A stretch of 64,000 nt of DNA from Chloroflexota bacterium (GCA_005881495.1 VBHI01000209.1:1-64000); one strand, 5' to 3'. Counted from the first letter of the stretch, positions 1-8,271 are shown. Numbers and translations are program-made. Notes: generated by a model from the letters alone, not told the origin.

Positions 1-45
1 CTGATTCAGACTGTGCGCGGTGTAGGGTATTGCTTTCGATGGTGA
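1..45 (+). CDS. C-terminal end of OmpR-type response regulator (partial)
   Basis: Only the last 14 codons before a TGA are present, reading LIQTVRGVGYCFRW. This is the usual end of an OmpR/PhoB winged-helix DNA-binding domain (T-V-x-G-x-G-Y-x-F), the beta-hairpin 'wing' of such regulators. The next regulator in the window ends almost the same way (FIQTVPGMGYRFTG), so two related regulators flank the arsenate gene. The receiver domain lies outside the window. Confidence 0.8.
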   Translation: MIQTVRGVGYCFRW

Positions 46-48
46 ATC

Positions 49-162
49 GTGTTATCGGAAGAAAACAAAGCCATTACCCGCTGCGAAATTGATGATGCAT
101 GGAACAAAGGAAATATTGGCATCATCAATGTATTCATGTCCAGCAACTATACTGGTACCTCT
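49..162 (+). pseudogene. SnoaL-like / ester cyclase N-terminal remnant
   Basis: From a GTG at 49 the frame reads LSEENKAITRCEIDDAWNKG followed by NIGIINVFMSSNY. This matches the typical first helices of SnoaL-like polyketide-cyclase/ester-cyclase proteins (S-x-E-x-N-K-A-x-x-R, then W-N-x-G-N). After about 38 residues the match stops and the frame continues as unrelated sequence to 369, so the catalytic barrel is absent. A second SnoaL-like gene, also short, lies at 3282-3539. Probably a decayed copy; it is also just possible that the frame makes a short peptide. Confidence 0.45.
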
Positions 163-437
163 CTGGCACTCCTCTCTTCGTGCAGAGTGAGTACGAGAAA
201 TGTGGCAAAGATAATGATCACTCCTGCTCATCCACCCCAAAAGCGTGCAGTTGACCCATCACAAGCTCTGAACATACTCCCAAGTTTTAGGGAGGAAGGT
301 GAGAGGAACCCGGGCCATTTCGACCTTAGGACAGGGTTCCATCGCAGAACAAACTACAGGAGGTCGTGATACCGAGGAAGAAGCAACGCACTCCATTTGA
401 TCTCCCACTTGTTTTTTGGAGGATAACAGTGTATACT
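163..437. other. Non-coding leader upstream of the arsR fusion
   Basis: I see no recognisable gene here once the SnoaL remnant ends. Frames cross it in both directions but none has a ribosome site or a recognisable product. It presumably carries the promoter of the ArsR-ArsC fusion gene. Confidence 0.4.
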
Positions 438-455
438 TCAATCAAAGTAGATTGA
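438..455. promoter_or_regulatory. Candidate ArsR operator (TCAATC-N6-GATTGA)
   Basis: A perfect inverted repeat TCAATC-AAAGTA-GATTGA lies 24 to 41 bases before the preferred ATG of the ArsR-family fusion gene. ArsR/SmtB repressors bind AT-rich imperfect palindromes of about this size in their own promoters, so autoregulation is plausible. The site is only a candidate. Confidence 0.4.
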
Positions 456-478
456 TACAAAAGAGATTGGAGAAATGT

Positions 479-1267
479 ATGAACACTGCCCTATCCTCTA
501 GCCAACCACCGAGCTTTCTCAAGCTGCTGGCGCACGATATCCGTTGGAAAATTCTGGTATTGCTCGGGCGTTCCGACTACTGTGTACAGGAAATCGTGCG
601 ACTCCTTGAGCAGCCGCAGAATCTCGTATCGTACCATCTGCGAAGGTTACACGATCAGAATCTGGTGACCGAACGACGCAGCACCGCTGATGGCCGCGAC
701 ATCTATTACAGCCTTGATGTCAATACGCTACGCGCGCTGTATTTCGCTGCAGGCGATTCCTTAAATCCAGTCTTGCATACGGCAGATGTGGATAGTGCTC
801 TGCAAGAGGCAGTTTCACATCTGCCCAGCAAGAAGGTACGCGTGCTCTTCCTCTGCACGCATAACAGTGCGCGCTCACAGATGGCCGAAGGTATTCTACG
901 CTCCTTGAGTGAAGGTCGGATCGAAGCGTTCAGCGCCGGAAGTCAACCCACCAATCTTCATCCGCTTGCTGTGCAGAACATGGCAAAAATGGGCATTGAC
1001 ATCAGCCAGCAACGATCGAAGCACCTGGATGAGTACCTCGACCAATCCTTCGACTACATGGTGACGGTCTGCGATCGCGTTCGCGAGGCGTGCCCCACCT
1101 TTCCCGGTGATCCTGAACGCATGCACTGGAGCTTCATCGATCCTGCCGCTGTTGAGGGATCAGAAAAGGAACGCTCTAGGGCGTTCGGACAGGTTGCGCT
1201 GCAACTGACAAATAGGATTCGCTTTCTCGTGATACTGATCGAGCGGGAAAAAAGTGGGAAGGTATAA
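479..1267 (+). CDS. ArsR-family regulator fused to low-molecular-weight phosphatase / arsenate reductase
   Basis: The 262-residue protein joins two domains. Residues about 10-95 form an ArsR-type winged helix (LLAHDIRWKILVLLG, then a recognition helix near LVSYHLRRL). Residues about 120-255 form an LMW-PTPase/ArsC domain with the P-loop CTHNSARSQMAEG (C-x5-R-S) and the later VTVCDRVREACP and HWSFIDPA segments that supply the second cysteine and the general-acid aspartate. It likely reduces arsenate with thioredoxin and senses arsenite. The ATG at 479 has GGAGA five bases upstream; a TTG at 416 is in frame but would place coding sequence over the palindrome. No arsenite pump is seen nearby. 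Confidence 0.85.
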   Translation: MNTALSSSQPPSFLKLLAHDIRWKILVLLGRSDYCVQEIVRLLEQPQNLVSYHLRRLHDQNLVTERRSTADGRDIYYSLDVNTLRALYFAAGDSLNPVLHTADVDSALQEAVSHLPSKKVRVLFLCTHNSARSQMAEGILRSLSEGRIEAFSAGSQPTNLHPLAVQNMAKMGIDISQQRSKHLDEYLDQSFDYMVTVCDRVREACPTFPGDPERMHWSFIDPAAVEGSEKERSRAFGQVALQLTNRIRFLVILIEREKSGKV

Positions 1268-1293
1268 TGTAAGAGATACATGAGGAATGCACT

Positions 1294-2403
1294 ATGCAAA
1301 AAGTGATTCTTGTTGTCGAACACAACGCTAACTTGCGAGACACAATCACACACTTGCTGTGGAAGGGAGGCTACCTCGTACTGGCTGCGGCCGATGGCGC
1401 AACGGCCATAGACCTTGTCGGGCATAATCCCATCTCACTGATGATCGTTGATCCGGAGTCCCTCCAACCTGGCTGGCCCGACCTCTGCCGCCAGTTACGT
1501 ATGTGTGATGAGACGGCCCACGTGCCCATCTTGATGATGGCTACCAGTGAGGCCGAGATTACTCACATGATGAGGTATGGCACTCGAGTGAACGACTTCA
1601 TTGTGAAACCATTCGAGTGGGAAGAACTCCGTGGGCGCGTGCGTACGTTACTGCGGGGGAGTAAGCGAATACAGAAAGTGATTCTGGTAGTCGAACAAGA
1701 TACAGTATTGCGAGACACGATCACAGACTCGCTGCGTGGGGAGGGGTATCTCGTTCTTGCAGTGACCGATGATGCAGGAGTTGTAGACATTGCCCGGAAT
1801 AGCCCAAACACGATGATTATCCTTGATCAAACGTCGCCGCAAAGAGGGGTCGATACGTGTCGTCTGTTACGAGAATGCGATGAAACGGCCCGCGTGCCCA
1901 TCCTGATGATGGCGTCCAACGAGGTGGAGATTGCTCAGATGGTACGGCTGAACTCTGGGGTGGATGACTTCATTGTGAAACCGTTTCTTTGGGAAGAACT
2001 ACGTGCTTGTGTGCGTGCATTACTGCGCGGGCGCAGACATCGCGCCAGGCAGAAACTTGCCGCTGCCTCACCGATGAAAGAGACGACCCATGCGGAAGGG
2101 GAAATCCTCGTTGCAGATACCCTGCGCATTGATCTAGATCAGCACCGGGTAACACAAGGGGACCAGGAGATCAAGCTTGGCGGTCGCCTCCTCTTTGATT
2201 TGCTCGCCTACCTGGTTCGCCATAGCGGCGACGTTCTGACACGCGACCAACTGCTGCGGCATGTATGGCGCCGCGAGGTAGCGCAGGACACGCGCACAGT
2301 AGACGTGCATGTGCATTGGCTCCGCCAAAAACTACACGACGACCCAGATGATCCACAGTTCATCCAGACAGTACCCGGGATGGGCTACCGTTTCACTGGC
2401 TGA
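1294..2403 (+). CDS. Response regulator with two tandem receiver domains and OmpR winged helix
   Basis: A 369-residue regulator with three domains: REC1 at residues 1-125, REC2 at 126-250 and an OmpR-type winged helix at about 268-369 (TRDQLLRHVW, TVDVHVHWLRQKL, VPGMGYRF). The receivers are duplicates in exactly the same register: QKVILVVE, phospho-acceptor Asp53 and Asp178, conserved FIVKPF lysines. Both have lost one residue of the usual Asp-Asp metal pocket (VVEHN and VVEQD in place of V-D-D), so phosphorylation may be weak or altered. No histidine kinase is adjacent. It lies 26 bases after the ArsR-ArsC gene and may be co-transcribed. Confidence 0.88.
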   Translation: MQKVILVVEHNANLRDTITHLLWKGGYLVLAAADGATAIDLVGHNPISLMIVDPESLQPGWPDLCRQLRMCDETAHVPILMMATSEAEITHMMRYGTRVNDFIVKPFEWEELRGRVRTLLRGSKRIQKVILVVEQDTVLRDTITDSLRGEGYLVLAVTDDAGVVDIARNSPNTMIILDQTSPQRGVDTCRLLRECDETARVPILMMASNEVEIAQMVRLNSGVDDFIVKPFLWEELRACVRALLRGRRHRARQKLAAASPMKETTHAEGEILVADTLRIDLDQHRVTQGDQEIKLGGRLLFDLLAYLVRHSGDVLTRDQLLRHVWRREVAQDTRTVDVHVHWLRQKLHDDPDDPQFIQTVPGMGYRFTG

Positions 2404-2529
2404 GCAGTGGCGTTTAAACTGTAGCATCGTTCGCGACTGCTGGTAGATTTCACACGTTTCATTGTAGCGTAGATCGGAGCCCAGTCTCAGCGCTGAAGGT
2501 AAGGAGGAGGAAGTTATTGCTTTTGTCTG

Positions 2530-3030
2530 TTACTTAGACCAGTCCACCTCTAGTTTCGGTGGTTTGGTCAGCGTCTGCATCACCACGCAATATTGTTCTG
2601 TCTTCTCGCGCAAAGCACGTATTTGCTCCTCCCTTGCCTCAGGCGCATCTATCTCAAAGCGAACGTGGATCGTCTCAAAACCAACGGGAACCTCCTTTGA
2701 CATACCCAGAGTACCCCGAAGATCCAGGTCTCCTTCGACCTTCACTTCAATGCGGTTCGTTGGTATCCCCATAGCTGTAGCGACCATCTGGCAAGTGATC
2801 TGCGCACAGGCGGCAAGAGCTCCCAGGAGAAGATCCCCTGAACAAGCGGCACTGCCTGCTCCTCCCACTCCTGTGTGGGCTTCTGCTTGATACAGTGCGC
2901 GTCCGATATCGACTGAGCATGCCATTGGGGTCTCAGTCTGGCCGCCTTGTGCCTTGAGTGTTATCCGTGCGCTACCGGAGTCACTGCGATATTTTTCCTT
3001 GAATGGTTTTTGTACTGATCGAAGATCCAT
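2530..3030 (-). CDS. OsmC/Ohr family peroxide or redox-stress protein
   Basis: The 166-residue product fits the OsmC fold. The first conserved cysteine is in GAGSAACSGDLLLGALAACAQ and the second part has ITCQMVATAMGIP and VRFEIDAPEA. OsmC/Ohr proteins reduce organic peroxides with paired cysteines; here Cys residues occur in the AACSGD and AACAQ/ITCQ segments, so this is nearer the general OsmC (YhfA-like) type than classical Ohr. The start chosen is the ATG at 3030, because five GGGA units (the ribosome site) lie directly upstream. The open frame continues past this start only through the repeat. Confidence 0.8.
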   Translation of the reverse strand: MDLRSVQKPFKEKYRSDSGSARITLKAQGGQTETPMACSVDIGRALYQAEAHTGVGGAGSAACSGDLLLGALAACAQITCQMVATAMGIPTNRIEVKVEGDLDLRGTLGMSKEVPVGFETIHVRFEIDAPEAREEQIRALREKTEQYCVVMQTLTKPPKLEVDWSK

Positions 3031-3033
3031 GAC

Positions 3034-3053
3034 TCCCTCCCTCCCTCCCTCCC
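3034..3053 (-). repeat. (GGGA)5 microsatellite forming the osmC-like ribosome site
   Basis: Five perfect TCCC units on the + strand (GGGA on the coding strand) followed by TCCTT sit 4 to 23 bases before the osmC-like ATG. The repeat is purine-rich and itself supplies the Shine-Dalgarno sequence. Loss or gain of units by slippage would change the spacing or strength of the site without changing the protein. Confidence 0.8.
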
Positions 3054-3218
3054 TCCTTACTGGAAACAGACTTTCTCGCTCTATTGTAACAGATGCATGT
3101 GCTAGGTCTCCAGCTTTTCGAGCGCAAAGCAAGCGAACTCATTTAAAATGGGGAGGGCCGGAAAACCTTACCATCCCCACCGTATTCTCAAGCATACTGC
3201 ACATCTTGCAACCACAAA

Positions 3219-3247
3219 GAACTCGGCAGCATCACGCTACCGAGTTC
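3219..3247 (-). terminator. Stem-loop after the SnoaL-like gene
   Basis: A 12-bp stem (GAACTCGGCAGC paired with GCTACCGAGTTC, one G-T pair) with a five-base loop lies 35 bases after the stop of the SnoaL-like gene. On the minus strand it is followed by TTTGTGG, a weak T-tract. Confidence 0.6.
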
Positions 3248-3281
3248 CTCGCCTCTCAAATGGCAAGGGTGAGAGAGGTGA

Positions 3282-3539
3282 CTAGCTGGCTGTCCAGCGA
3301 GCCACCACCTTGTCTCCTTCAGCGATCATGTCCTCAACAGTGTAGTGAAAGTCGGGGAAGGTTTTGCGGTTTTCGGTAAAGAATTCCTTGAACCCCCCAG
3401 GACCATGAAACTCAGGAAAAGCAGAGGTGCGGTAAACAAAGTTTGGGGAGATAGCCTCGTCGATCACCGCGAAGTTTCCCTGACTTCCTACCTCTTCAAA
3501 GATACGGCGAGCAATGGCCTTGTTGTCTTCGGTTGACAG
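3282..3539 (-). CDS. Short SnoaL-like / ester cyclase protein, probable CTG start
   Basis: The frame reads LSTEDNKAIARRIFEEVGSQ, then FPEFHGPGGFKEFFTENRKTFPDFHYTVEDMIAEGDKVVARW, a clear SnoaL-like fold (association-type polyketide cyclase relatives). No ATG, GTG or TTG opens the conserved N-terminus. The CTG at 3539-3537 has AAGGAG eight bases upstream, so a CTG start is the best fit; a GTG at 3467 would remove the first helix. The protein stops after about 85 residues, whereas family members are usually about 130, so the C-terminal strands are missing. It may be a truncated pseudogene. Confidence 0.55.
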   Translation of the reverse strand: MSTEDNKAIARRIFEEVGSQGNFAVIDEAISPNFVYRTSAFPEFHGPGGFKEFFTENRKTFPDFHYTVEDMIAEGDKVVARWTAS

Positions 3540-3719
3540 AGAAACTACTCCTTTCTGGGTCGTGTTTCCTTTTTAGTGGATAGGCTGGGTCTCTGCTATT
3601 TTAACAAAAGGCGCATCTTAAATGAGAACTGCCTCTAAACGTCATGCTCAAACATTTCCCTGGGCGACGCAAGCGTCCCCACCCCACTCTACACCACCCC
3701 CGCCCCTACGAGATTAGAA

Positions 3720-4196
3720 TCACAGTATATGATCCCTGAAGGCGGCGATCTGGGCGCTGTGTTCGCGTTTATGACCGTAGTAGGAGTATACGAGAAAGTC
3801 ATCAAGGGCATAGTCCATGCCATACCAGGGAAGAGTGCCGGTTTGACGCCGCGTTTCTACAGGAATCTGGGCCAGCATTGTCATGACCTGGGTGTGAGTA
3901 TCGTTGTACTCGGCCAGTACTTCCTTGATGGTTTTCTCTTTACGGGCTTCCACCTCTGAGTCGTTAAACTGCCCGCCCGGTTCGGTAAATTTCGCCAGGT
4001 AGGGCGTGGAGCCACCACCCAGGAAGGTGGCCAGTACATCGACCAGCACACGTTCATAGGAGGTCAGGTGGGCGATGATATCTTTGACAGACCATACGCC
4101 GCACGCGCCACCAGTTTCCCAGGACGATTCGGGGAAGCCGTCGATGGTTTGGAGCACTGTGAGATGCCCATACTTGAGAATGTCAGCTGCGTTCAT
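3720..4196 (-). CDS. DinB-like four-helix metal-binding protein
   Basis: The 158-residue protein has the DinB/YfiT layout: a first helix with IDGFPESSW, the motif VWSVKDIIAHLTSYER, and a C-terminal YYGHKREHSAQI helix. The His in DIIAHL and the two His of GHKREH are the three metal ligands of this superfamily, which includes thiol-dependent S-transferases. The substrate cannot be told from sequence. ATG at 4196 has AAAGGA about seven bases upstream. A paralogue with different architecture is at 6337-6924. Confidence 0.8.
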   Translation of the reverse strand: MNAADILKYGHLTVLQTIDGFPESSWETGGACGVWSVKDIIAHLTSYERVLVDVLATFLGGGSTPYLAKFTEPGGQFNDSEVEARKEKTIKEVLAEYNDTHTQVMTMLAQIPVETRRQTGTLPWYGMDYALDDFLVYSYYGHKREHSAQIAAFRDHIL

Positions 4197-4386
4197 TGGA
4201 TGTTCCTTTCTGTTTTTGCCTGGTTAACGGTATCAGGTAGTTTTCTTCTTGTCAAGGAGTTGATTAGCTGGACGAAAATTACTTGATAGGTTGCATCAAA
4301 GCTTTTGTCTCAGCCATATCATACAACTTTGCAATGGAATGGGGAAGTAAATCGCGGTAATAAAGAGAATTCGAATTGAAAGAAGT

Positions 4387-4429
4387 GCGAATTGGCCCTT
4401 TGTGGCATCGCCGCAAAGGGCCAATTCGC
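4387..4429 (-). terminator. Strong hairpin downstream of the cupredoxin gene
   Basis: A perfect 16-bp stem (GCGAATTGGCCCTTTG at 4387-4402 and its complement at 4414-4429) lies 15 bases beyond the stop of the cupredoxin gene. On the minus strand it is followed by a T-rich stretch (ACTTCTTTCAATTC). It likely ends that transcript. Confidence 0.75.
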
Positions 4430-4443
4430 TGCAAAATCACTCA

Positions 4444-4923
4444 TCAGGCAGTTACGACGATAACAGCTTTCATCGTGGTGGGATGGATATTGCAGTGGTA
4501 ATTATATGTCCCTGGTGTGTTGAAGACAAGCGCGAACGTTTTACCCTGCGTTACATTTGAAGTGGTGTTGAAGGAAGTTGGCGAACCCGGGTCGCTGGTG
4601 ACAGTATGTGCCCCGTCACTATCATTGAACCACACAACGACAGTTCCAGCCTTGACCGTCACCGAAGCAGGTTTAAAGACATAATGCCCTGGTACTAGCT
4701 CTATCATGTGCACAATGACAGCGCCAAGTGGTACGGTCGCCGGGAGCGGGGTCGGGGAAGGGGTCGGCGTAGGAGGCGCAGGCGTAGCGGTTGGCGTTGA
4801 AGTCGTAGTGGTTGGGGCGCTGCCACCACATCCCGCCAGGACAAGTGTGGCAATCATTGCCAATATGCAGAACGTCAAGACATATTTCCTACTATTAGTA
4901 GGCCGTAATACGTCGCTTCTCAT
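4444..4923 (-). CDS. Cupredoxin (plastocyanin-like) lipoprotein
   Basis: A 159-residue exported protein. Residues about 12-32 form a lipoprotein signal ending in the lipobox LVLAGC, followed by a Thr/Pro-rich linker of about 30 residues and a cupredoxin domain. Copper ligands are visible: His in DGAHTVTSDPGSP, then Cys and His in YNYHCNIHP and Met in TTMKAVIVV. It is likely membrane-anchored on the outer face and carries electrons or binds copper. The ATG at 4923 is preceded by GAGGAGA; a longer upstream frame lacks a signal and was not used. Confidence 0.88.
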   Translation of the reverse strand: MRSDVLRPTNSRKYVLTFCILAMIATLVLAGCGGSAPTTTTSTPTATPAPPTPTPSPTPLPATVPLGAVIVHMIELVPGHYVFKPASVTVKAGTVVVWFNDSDGAHTVTSDPGSPTSFNTTSNVTQGKTFALVFNTPGTYNYHCNIHPTTMKAVIVVTA

Positions 4924-5067
4924 CAGAATATCTCCTCTCCTTACTATAGGACAAAATTTTTGGTGAACACATGATTGATGTTCCAACCCTGTTGAGAAAT
5001 ACGTTATGGAGTTACACGTAAGAAGAGAGATTACCTCTACTATTGTAACTCTTTTACGTATCAAGGT

Positions 5068-6333
5068 ATGGATACAAAAAATATAGAAGGGCTTGTTGTA
5101 ATCACAGCTACAGAGGGCCAGGTGTTGGACAAAGGACATATTACTTCTACAACTGTGGAGAAAGATAGGGCAGCCGGGGTGGTTCGGTCGAAAAAAGCTG
5201 AAAGGCGGCGAGTTGTGATCATATTGGATCGCTCTCAACGGCGAAAATGGTTGATTGTAGGCGTGTTTCTCATGGGTGTTCTGATCATTTTCGCGCTTAC
5301 GTTAAGTAGCCTGCAGCTCGGGGCACAAATAAAGGGAGCTAGTTCTAACAGACCCCTTTCGACGACAAGCACTCCCAAGGCTAGCGTACAGGCGGCACGG
5401 GTGCATGTATATCGAGTGTTTCCGTCTGACTCCGGTATAATGCTTCCTGTAATCGATGGGCATGGCTATGCCTGGTTTGGCGAGATGGCAACCAATCATC
5501 TCGCTCGCCTTGATCCACGCACAGGAGCGGTGAAGACCTGGACGCCGCCAGGGGGTGAGGACGGGATTATGGCAAATATTGTAGATGGGCAGGGGAACGT
5601 GTGGTTCACTGAGCAAAACTCAAACTATATCGGTGTCTTTCATCCGGCAAGTCAAACATTTCAAACATACGGGTTTGGCAGAAGCGCAAAAGAGCGCGTG
5701 GGATTACAGGATTTGCAGTTTGATGCTTCTGGCAAATTGTGGTTTAGCGAATTGATGGGGAGACGAATAGGACAGCTTGATCCCACAAACGGCAAAATAC
5801 GGACCTGGGCGGTGCCCAGTGCCGCCGGGGACACGACAACTTATCCTTTCGGGCTAACAATAATAGGTGATGGCCAGGTCTGGTTCGGCACCTTCGCGGG
5901 CGGTGTAGTGGGACATCTCGATCCAGTTACTGGCCAAATAAAGCTCCTCAATCTTGCTGATCCCCACGAACAGGTCTATGCGATGGCAGCAGATGGCAGG
6001 GGGCATATCTGGTTTACTGAACTCCAATTCGGGAAATTGGGCATGGTCGATACCGGGACTGGTAGAGTAATTGAACTCAGTGTGCCCAGGATATTGGGAG
6101 ACCCGGAAGACCTGCACTCGATCGTCGTAACACGAGATGGGAATGTCTGGTTTACCAGCAGTGGTGCGAACGCGCTGGTGCGCTATTCGCCCGAGACTAC
6201 TAATTTCACGTTTTTCCGACTCCCTTTGCCAAACAGCGGGCTTTTTGGGCTGGCATTGGATGCCGCCGGCAGGCTGTGGTTCACATCCGGCGGCGGCCAG
6301 CAGGCTAATTATGTTGGGGTGATGTCTCCCTGA
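5068..6333 (+). CDS. Membrane-anchored streptogramin-lyase-like beta-propeller
   Basis: A 421-residue protein with a basic cytoplasmic N-terminus, one membrane helix at about residues 62-84 (KWLIVGVFLMGVLIIFALTL) and an outside domain of propeller blades with the repeated motif G-x-x-W-F-T/G-E (AWFGEMATNHLARLDP, VWFTEQNSNYIGVFHP, LWFSELMGRRIGQLDP, IWFTELQFGKLGMVD, VWFTSSGANALVRYSP). This is the virginiamycin B lyase/NHL-type propeller. The lyase catalytic residues could not be confirmed, so the function may be binding rather than antibiotic breakage. The start has only a weak AAGG site. Confidence 0.75.
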   Translation: MDTKNIEGLVVITATEGQVLDKGHITSTTVEKDRAAGVVRSKKAERRRVVIILDRSQRRKWLIVGVFLMGVLIIFALTLSSLQLGAQIKGASSNRPLSTTSTPKASVQAARVHVYRVFPSDSGIMLPVIDGHGYAWFGEMATNHLARLDPRTGAVKTWTPPGGEDGIMANIVDGQGNVWFTEQNSNYIGVFHPASQTFQTYGFGRSAKERVGLQDLQFDASGKLWFSELMGRRIGQLDPTNGKIRTWAVPSAAGDTTTYPFGLTIIGDGQVWFGTFAGGVVGHLDPVTGQIKLLNLADPHEQVYAMAADGRGHIWFTELQFGKLGMVDTGTGRVIELSVPRILGDPEDLHSIVVTRDGNVWFTSSGANALVRYSPETTNFTFFRLPLPNSGLFGLALDAAGRLWFTSGGGQQANYVGVMSP

Positions 6334-6336
6334 GAA

Positions 6337-6924
6337 TCAATGTGCTGTATGAACGGCGTTGTGTGCTGCTTTTGCCTGGAGCATGATCTTGTGGAGCTGC
6401 CCTATGTGGGCATCGTCATGGGACAAACCGAGGACAAAGCGTGTCACTGCATTAATTGGACCAACGCTTGGATAGGGGGTGTATGTCATATCCAGATGTG
6501 GTTCGTCAGGCCAGGCATCAAGCATTGCGCGACGCATGCGACGGCTTTCTTCGAGCCGGTGACGCAATTGGGCAACAGTGTGGACAGTGCGCCATGGCAC
6601 TTCATAACGTGAGCGGCCCTCGACCGGGAGGCCACGTGCAAGCGTGAGGGCTAACGCCGCCGACTCTTCCGAAGAAGCCGTGACGTGCACGATAACATGG
6701 CCGAGTGTCCAGGCAAGATCCCTTTCCTCGGGTATGCCAAAGGTATCATTGGCCTCGGGGTCTTGCGGTACGAAGTCCACATCCTCGTCCTGCGCATCAG
6801 CGATAATCGCCAGCATAGTATCGATCATCTCATCGGTCAGGGTGTACAAGTTGGCTTTGGTAAGATCACGACAAAAATCGGCGAAGGAGAGGGTTTTATT
6901 TCTGACCGGCGTGAAATCAAGCAT
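6337..6924 (-). CDS. DinB-family protein (DinB_2 type)
   Basis: The 195-residue protein carries the DinB-like pattern [21 protein letters not shown] and the C-terminal [16 protein letters not shown], giving a His in each of two helices as likely metal ligands. It is longer than the 158-residue paralogue at 3720 and its first 60 residues include an acidic linker ([18 protein letters not shown]). It converges on the propeller gene with a three-base gap. The substrate is unknown. Confidence 0.75.
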   Translation of the reverse strand: MLDFTPVRNKTLSFADFCRDLTKANLYTLTDEMIDTMLAIIADAQDEDVDFVPQDPEANDTFGIPEERDLAWTLGHVIVHVTASSEESAALALTLARGLPVEGRSRYEVPWRTVHTVAQLRHRLEESRRMRRAMLDAWPDEPHLDMTYTPYPSVGPINAVTRFVLGLSHDDAHIGQLHKIMLQAKAAHNAVHTAH

Positions 6925-7099
6925 AGTCTATCCTTTCATGAGGGTAAGCAAATACCATGTCCGACCTCTTCAAGCAAGGCTGGACCAATGTGGCTATGTT
7001 TTCCATAGTTACTAACGAAAATATAACGAGAGTTATTCCTTTGTGTTTTTTATTGGCCGATCTATTCTTGAAGGTTAGTATGTCAAGAGAAGCGTCAAT

Positions 7100-7151
7100 G
7101 AACAAGATGAGGGGAGAGGCGCCCGCAGGTGCCTCTCCCCTCATCTTGTTC
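7100..7151 (-). terminator. Long hairpin downstream of the nickel/cobalt transporter
   Basis: A perfect 21-bp stem (7100-7120 with 7131-7151), extendable by three more pairs to leave a four-base loop, starts 14 bases beyond the transporter stop. It is a strong transcription end for the minus-strand gene and may also block antisense transcription. There is no long T-tract. Confidence 0.75.
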
Positions 7152-7164
7152 AATCAGAATTTCT

Positions 7165-8271
7165 CTACCGGCTGCTACTGCTCACAAGCTCTTCAGCTTT
7201 GGGAGCAATCTTCACCTCGATATCATCATAGCGCCTCACTTTGTAAATGATCGTCGAGACTACCCAACTGAGAATGAATATGCCAATGATCAATATACCG
7301 AGGAGACCAAAGTCCAGGTTGTTCAGATAATTCCAAATGCCACCGGTCAGATTGAGCGGACCGCTGATAATCGAGATGATCTCAATCGTTCCCACCACTA
7401 AGGCGACCAGCACCGAGACCAGGGTAATGTTCAGATTATAGTAGAGCTTGCGCACAGGTTTGACAAAGGCCCAGCCATATGCCCCGAGCATTAAGATACC
7501 GTCGGTGGTGTCAAGCAGACACATGCCTGCCGTAAACAGGAGGGGGAAGATGAGGATGAAGGGGATAGGAAGTCCCCTGCCAGCCTCTACTGCGGAAATG
7601 CCTAGCAATGCCACTTCTGTTGCAGTGTCAAAGCCAAGACCAAAGAGCACGCCAACGGGGTACATTTTCCAGCTCTTATCGACCATCTTGAGCAATGGGC
7701 GGAAGAAACGCCCCATCAGCCCGCGCTGGTTCAAGAATTCGTCCAGCGTCTGATCGTTGTACTCCTCACCGCGTTTCACCTTCTGGAAGGCTTGGAAGAC
7801 TTCCCAGAGCACCAGGATGTTAATAAAAGCAATTAAATACAGGAAGAGAGCGGAGACCGACGTGCCGATCAGGCCACCTGCACTTTTGAAGCCTGGAATA
7901 GCGCTCTGAATGTATGCCGCGGCGAGAGCAATGGCAATGGATAGGGCTACCACAATGGTCGAGTGGCCGAGCGAGAAGAAGAATCCGACAGCAACAGGGC
8001 GCTTATTCTCCTGCATCAATTTGCGCGTCACGTTATCAATCGCTGAAATATGGTCTGCATCGACAGAGTGTCGCAAGCCAAAGGTATAGGCGAGTAGTGC
8101 GGTGCCAAGCAGCGCAGGATATTGCACTGAGAAGCCAAGCAGAGCTACAGCCCAGGCAATGACGTTGAAGGCAATCAGAAGAATGTAGATGCCGATGATC
8201 TTCTTGCGCAAATCGGTTGAACTGTCGTTAAACACATGCTTAAGCGGTGTGATTCCAAATTGTTTGCTCAT
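7165..8271 (-). CDS. Nickel/cobalt transporter (NiCoT family)
   Basis: A 368-residue integral membrane protein with about eight hydrophobic segments. The NiCoT signature is in the second helix, RHSVDADHISAIDNVTRKL (H-x4-DH), and the next conserved blocks FFSLGHSTIV and LGFDTATEVALLGIS are present. These enzymes import Ni2+ and/or Co2+ across the cytoplasmic membrane; which metal is used is not decided by sequence. ATG at 8271 follows AGGAGGTG closely; a longer reading to 8331 has no such site. No urease or hydrogenase gene is seen in the window. Confidence 0.9.
   Translation of the reverse strand: MSKQFGITPLKHVFNDSSTDLRKKIIGIYILLIAFNVIAWAVALLGFSVQYPALLGTALLAYTFGLRHSVDADHISAIDNVTRKLMQENKRPVAVGFFFSLGHSTIVVALSIAIALAAAYIQSAIPGFKSAGGLIGTSVSALFLYLIAFINILVLWEVFQAFQKVKRGEEYNDQTLDEFLNQRGLMGRFFRPLLKMVDKSWKMYPVGVLFGLGFDTATEVALLGISAVEAGRGLPIPFILIFPLLFTAGMCLLDTTDGILMLGAYGWAFVKPVRKLYYNLNITLVSVLVALVVGTIEIISIISGPLNLTGGIWNYLNNLDFGLLGILIIGIFILSWVVSTIIYKVRRYDDIEVKIAPKAEELVSSSSR

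Noticed and set aside
416..478. TTG start 63 bases earlier for the ArsR-ArsC fusion
   Set aside because: It would run through the palindromic operator candidate and lacks a ribosome site; the ATG at 479 has one.
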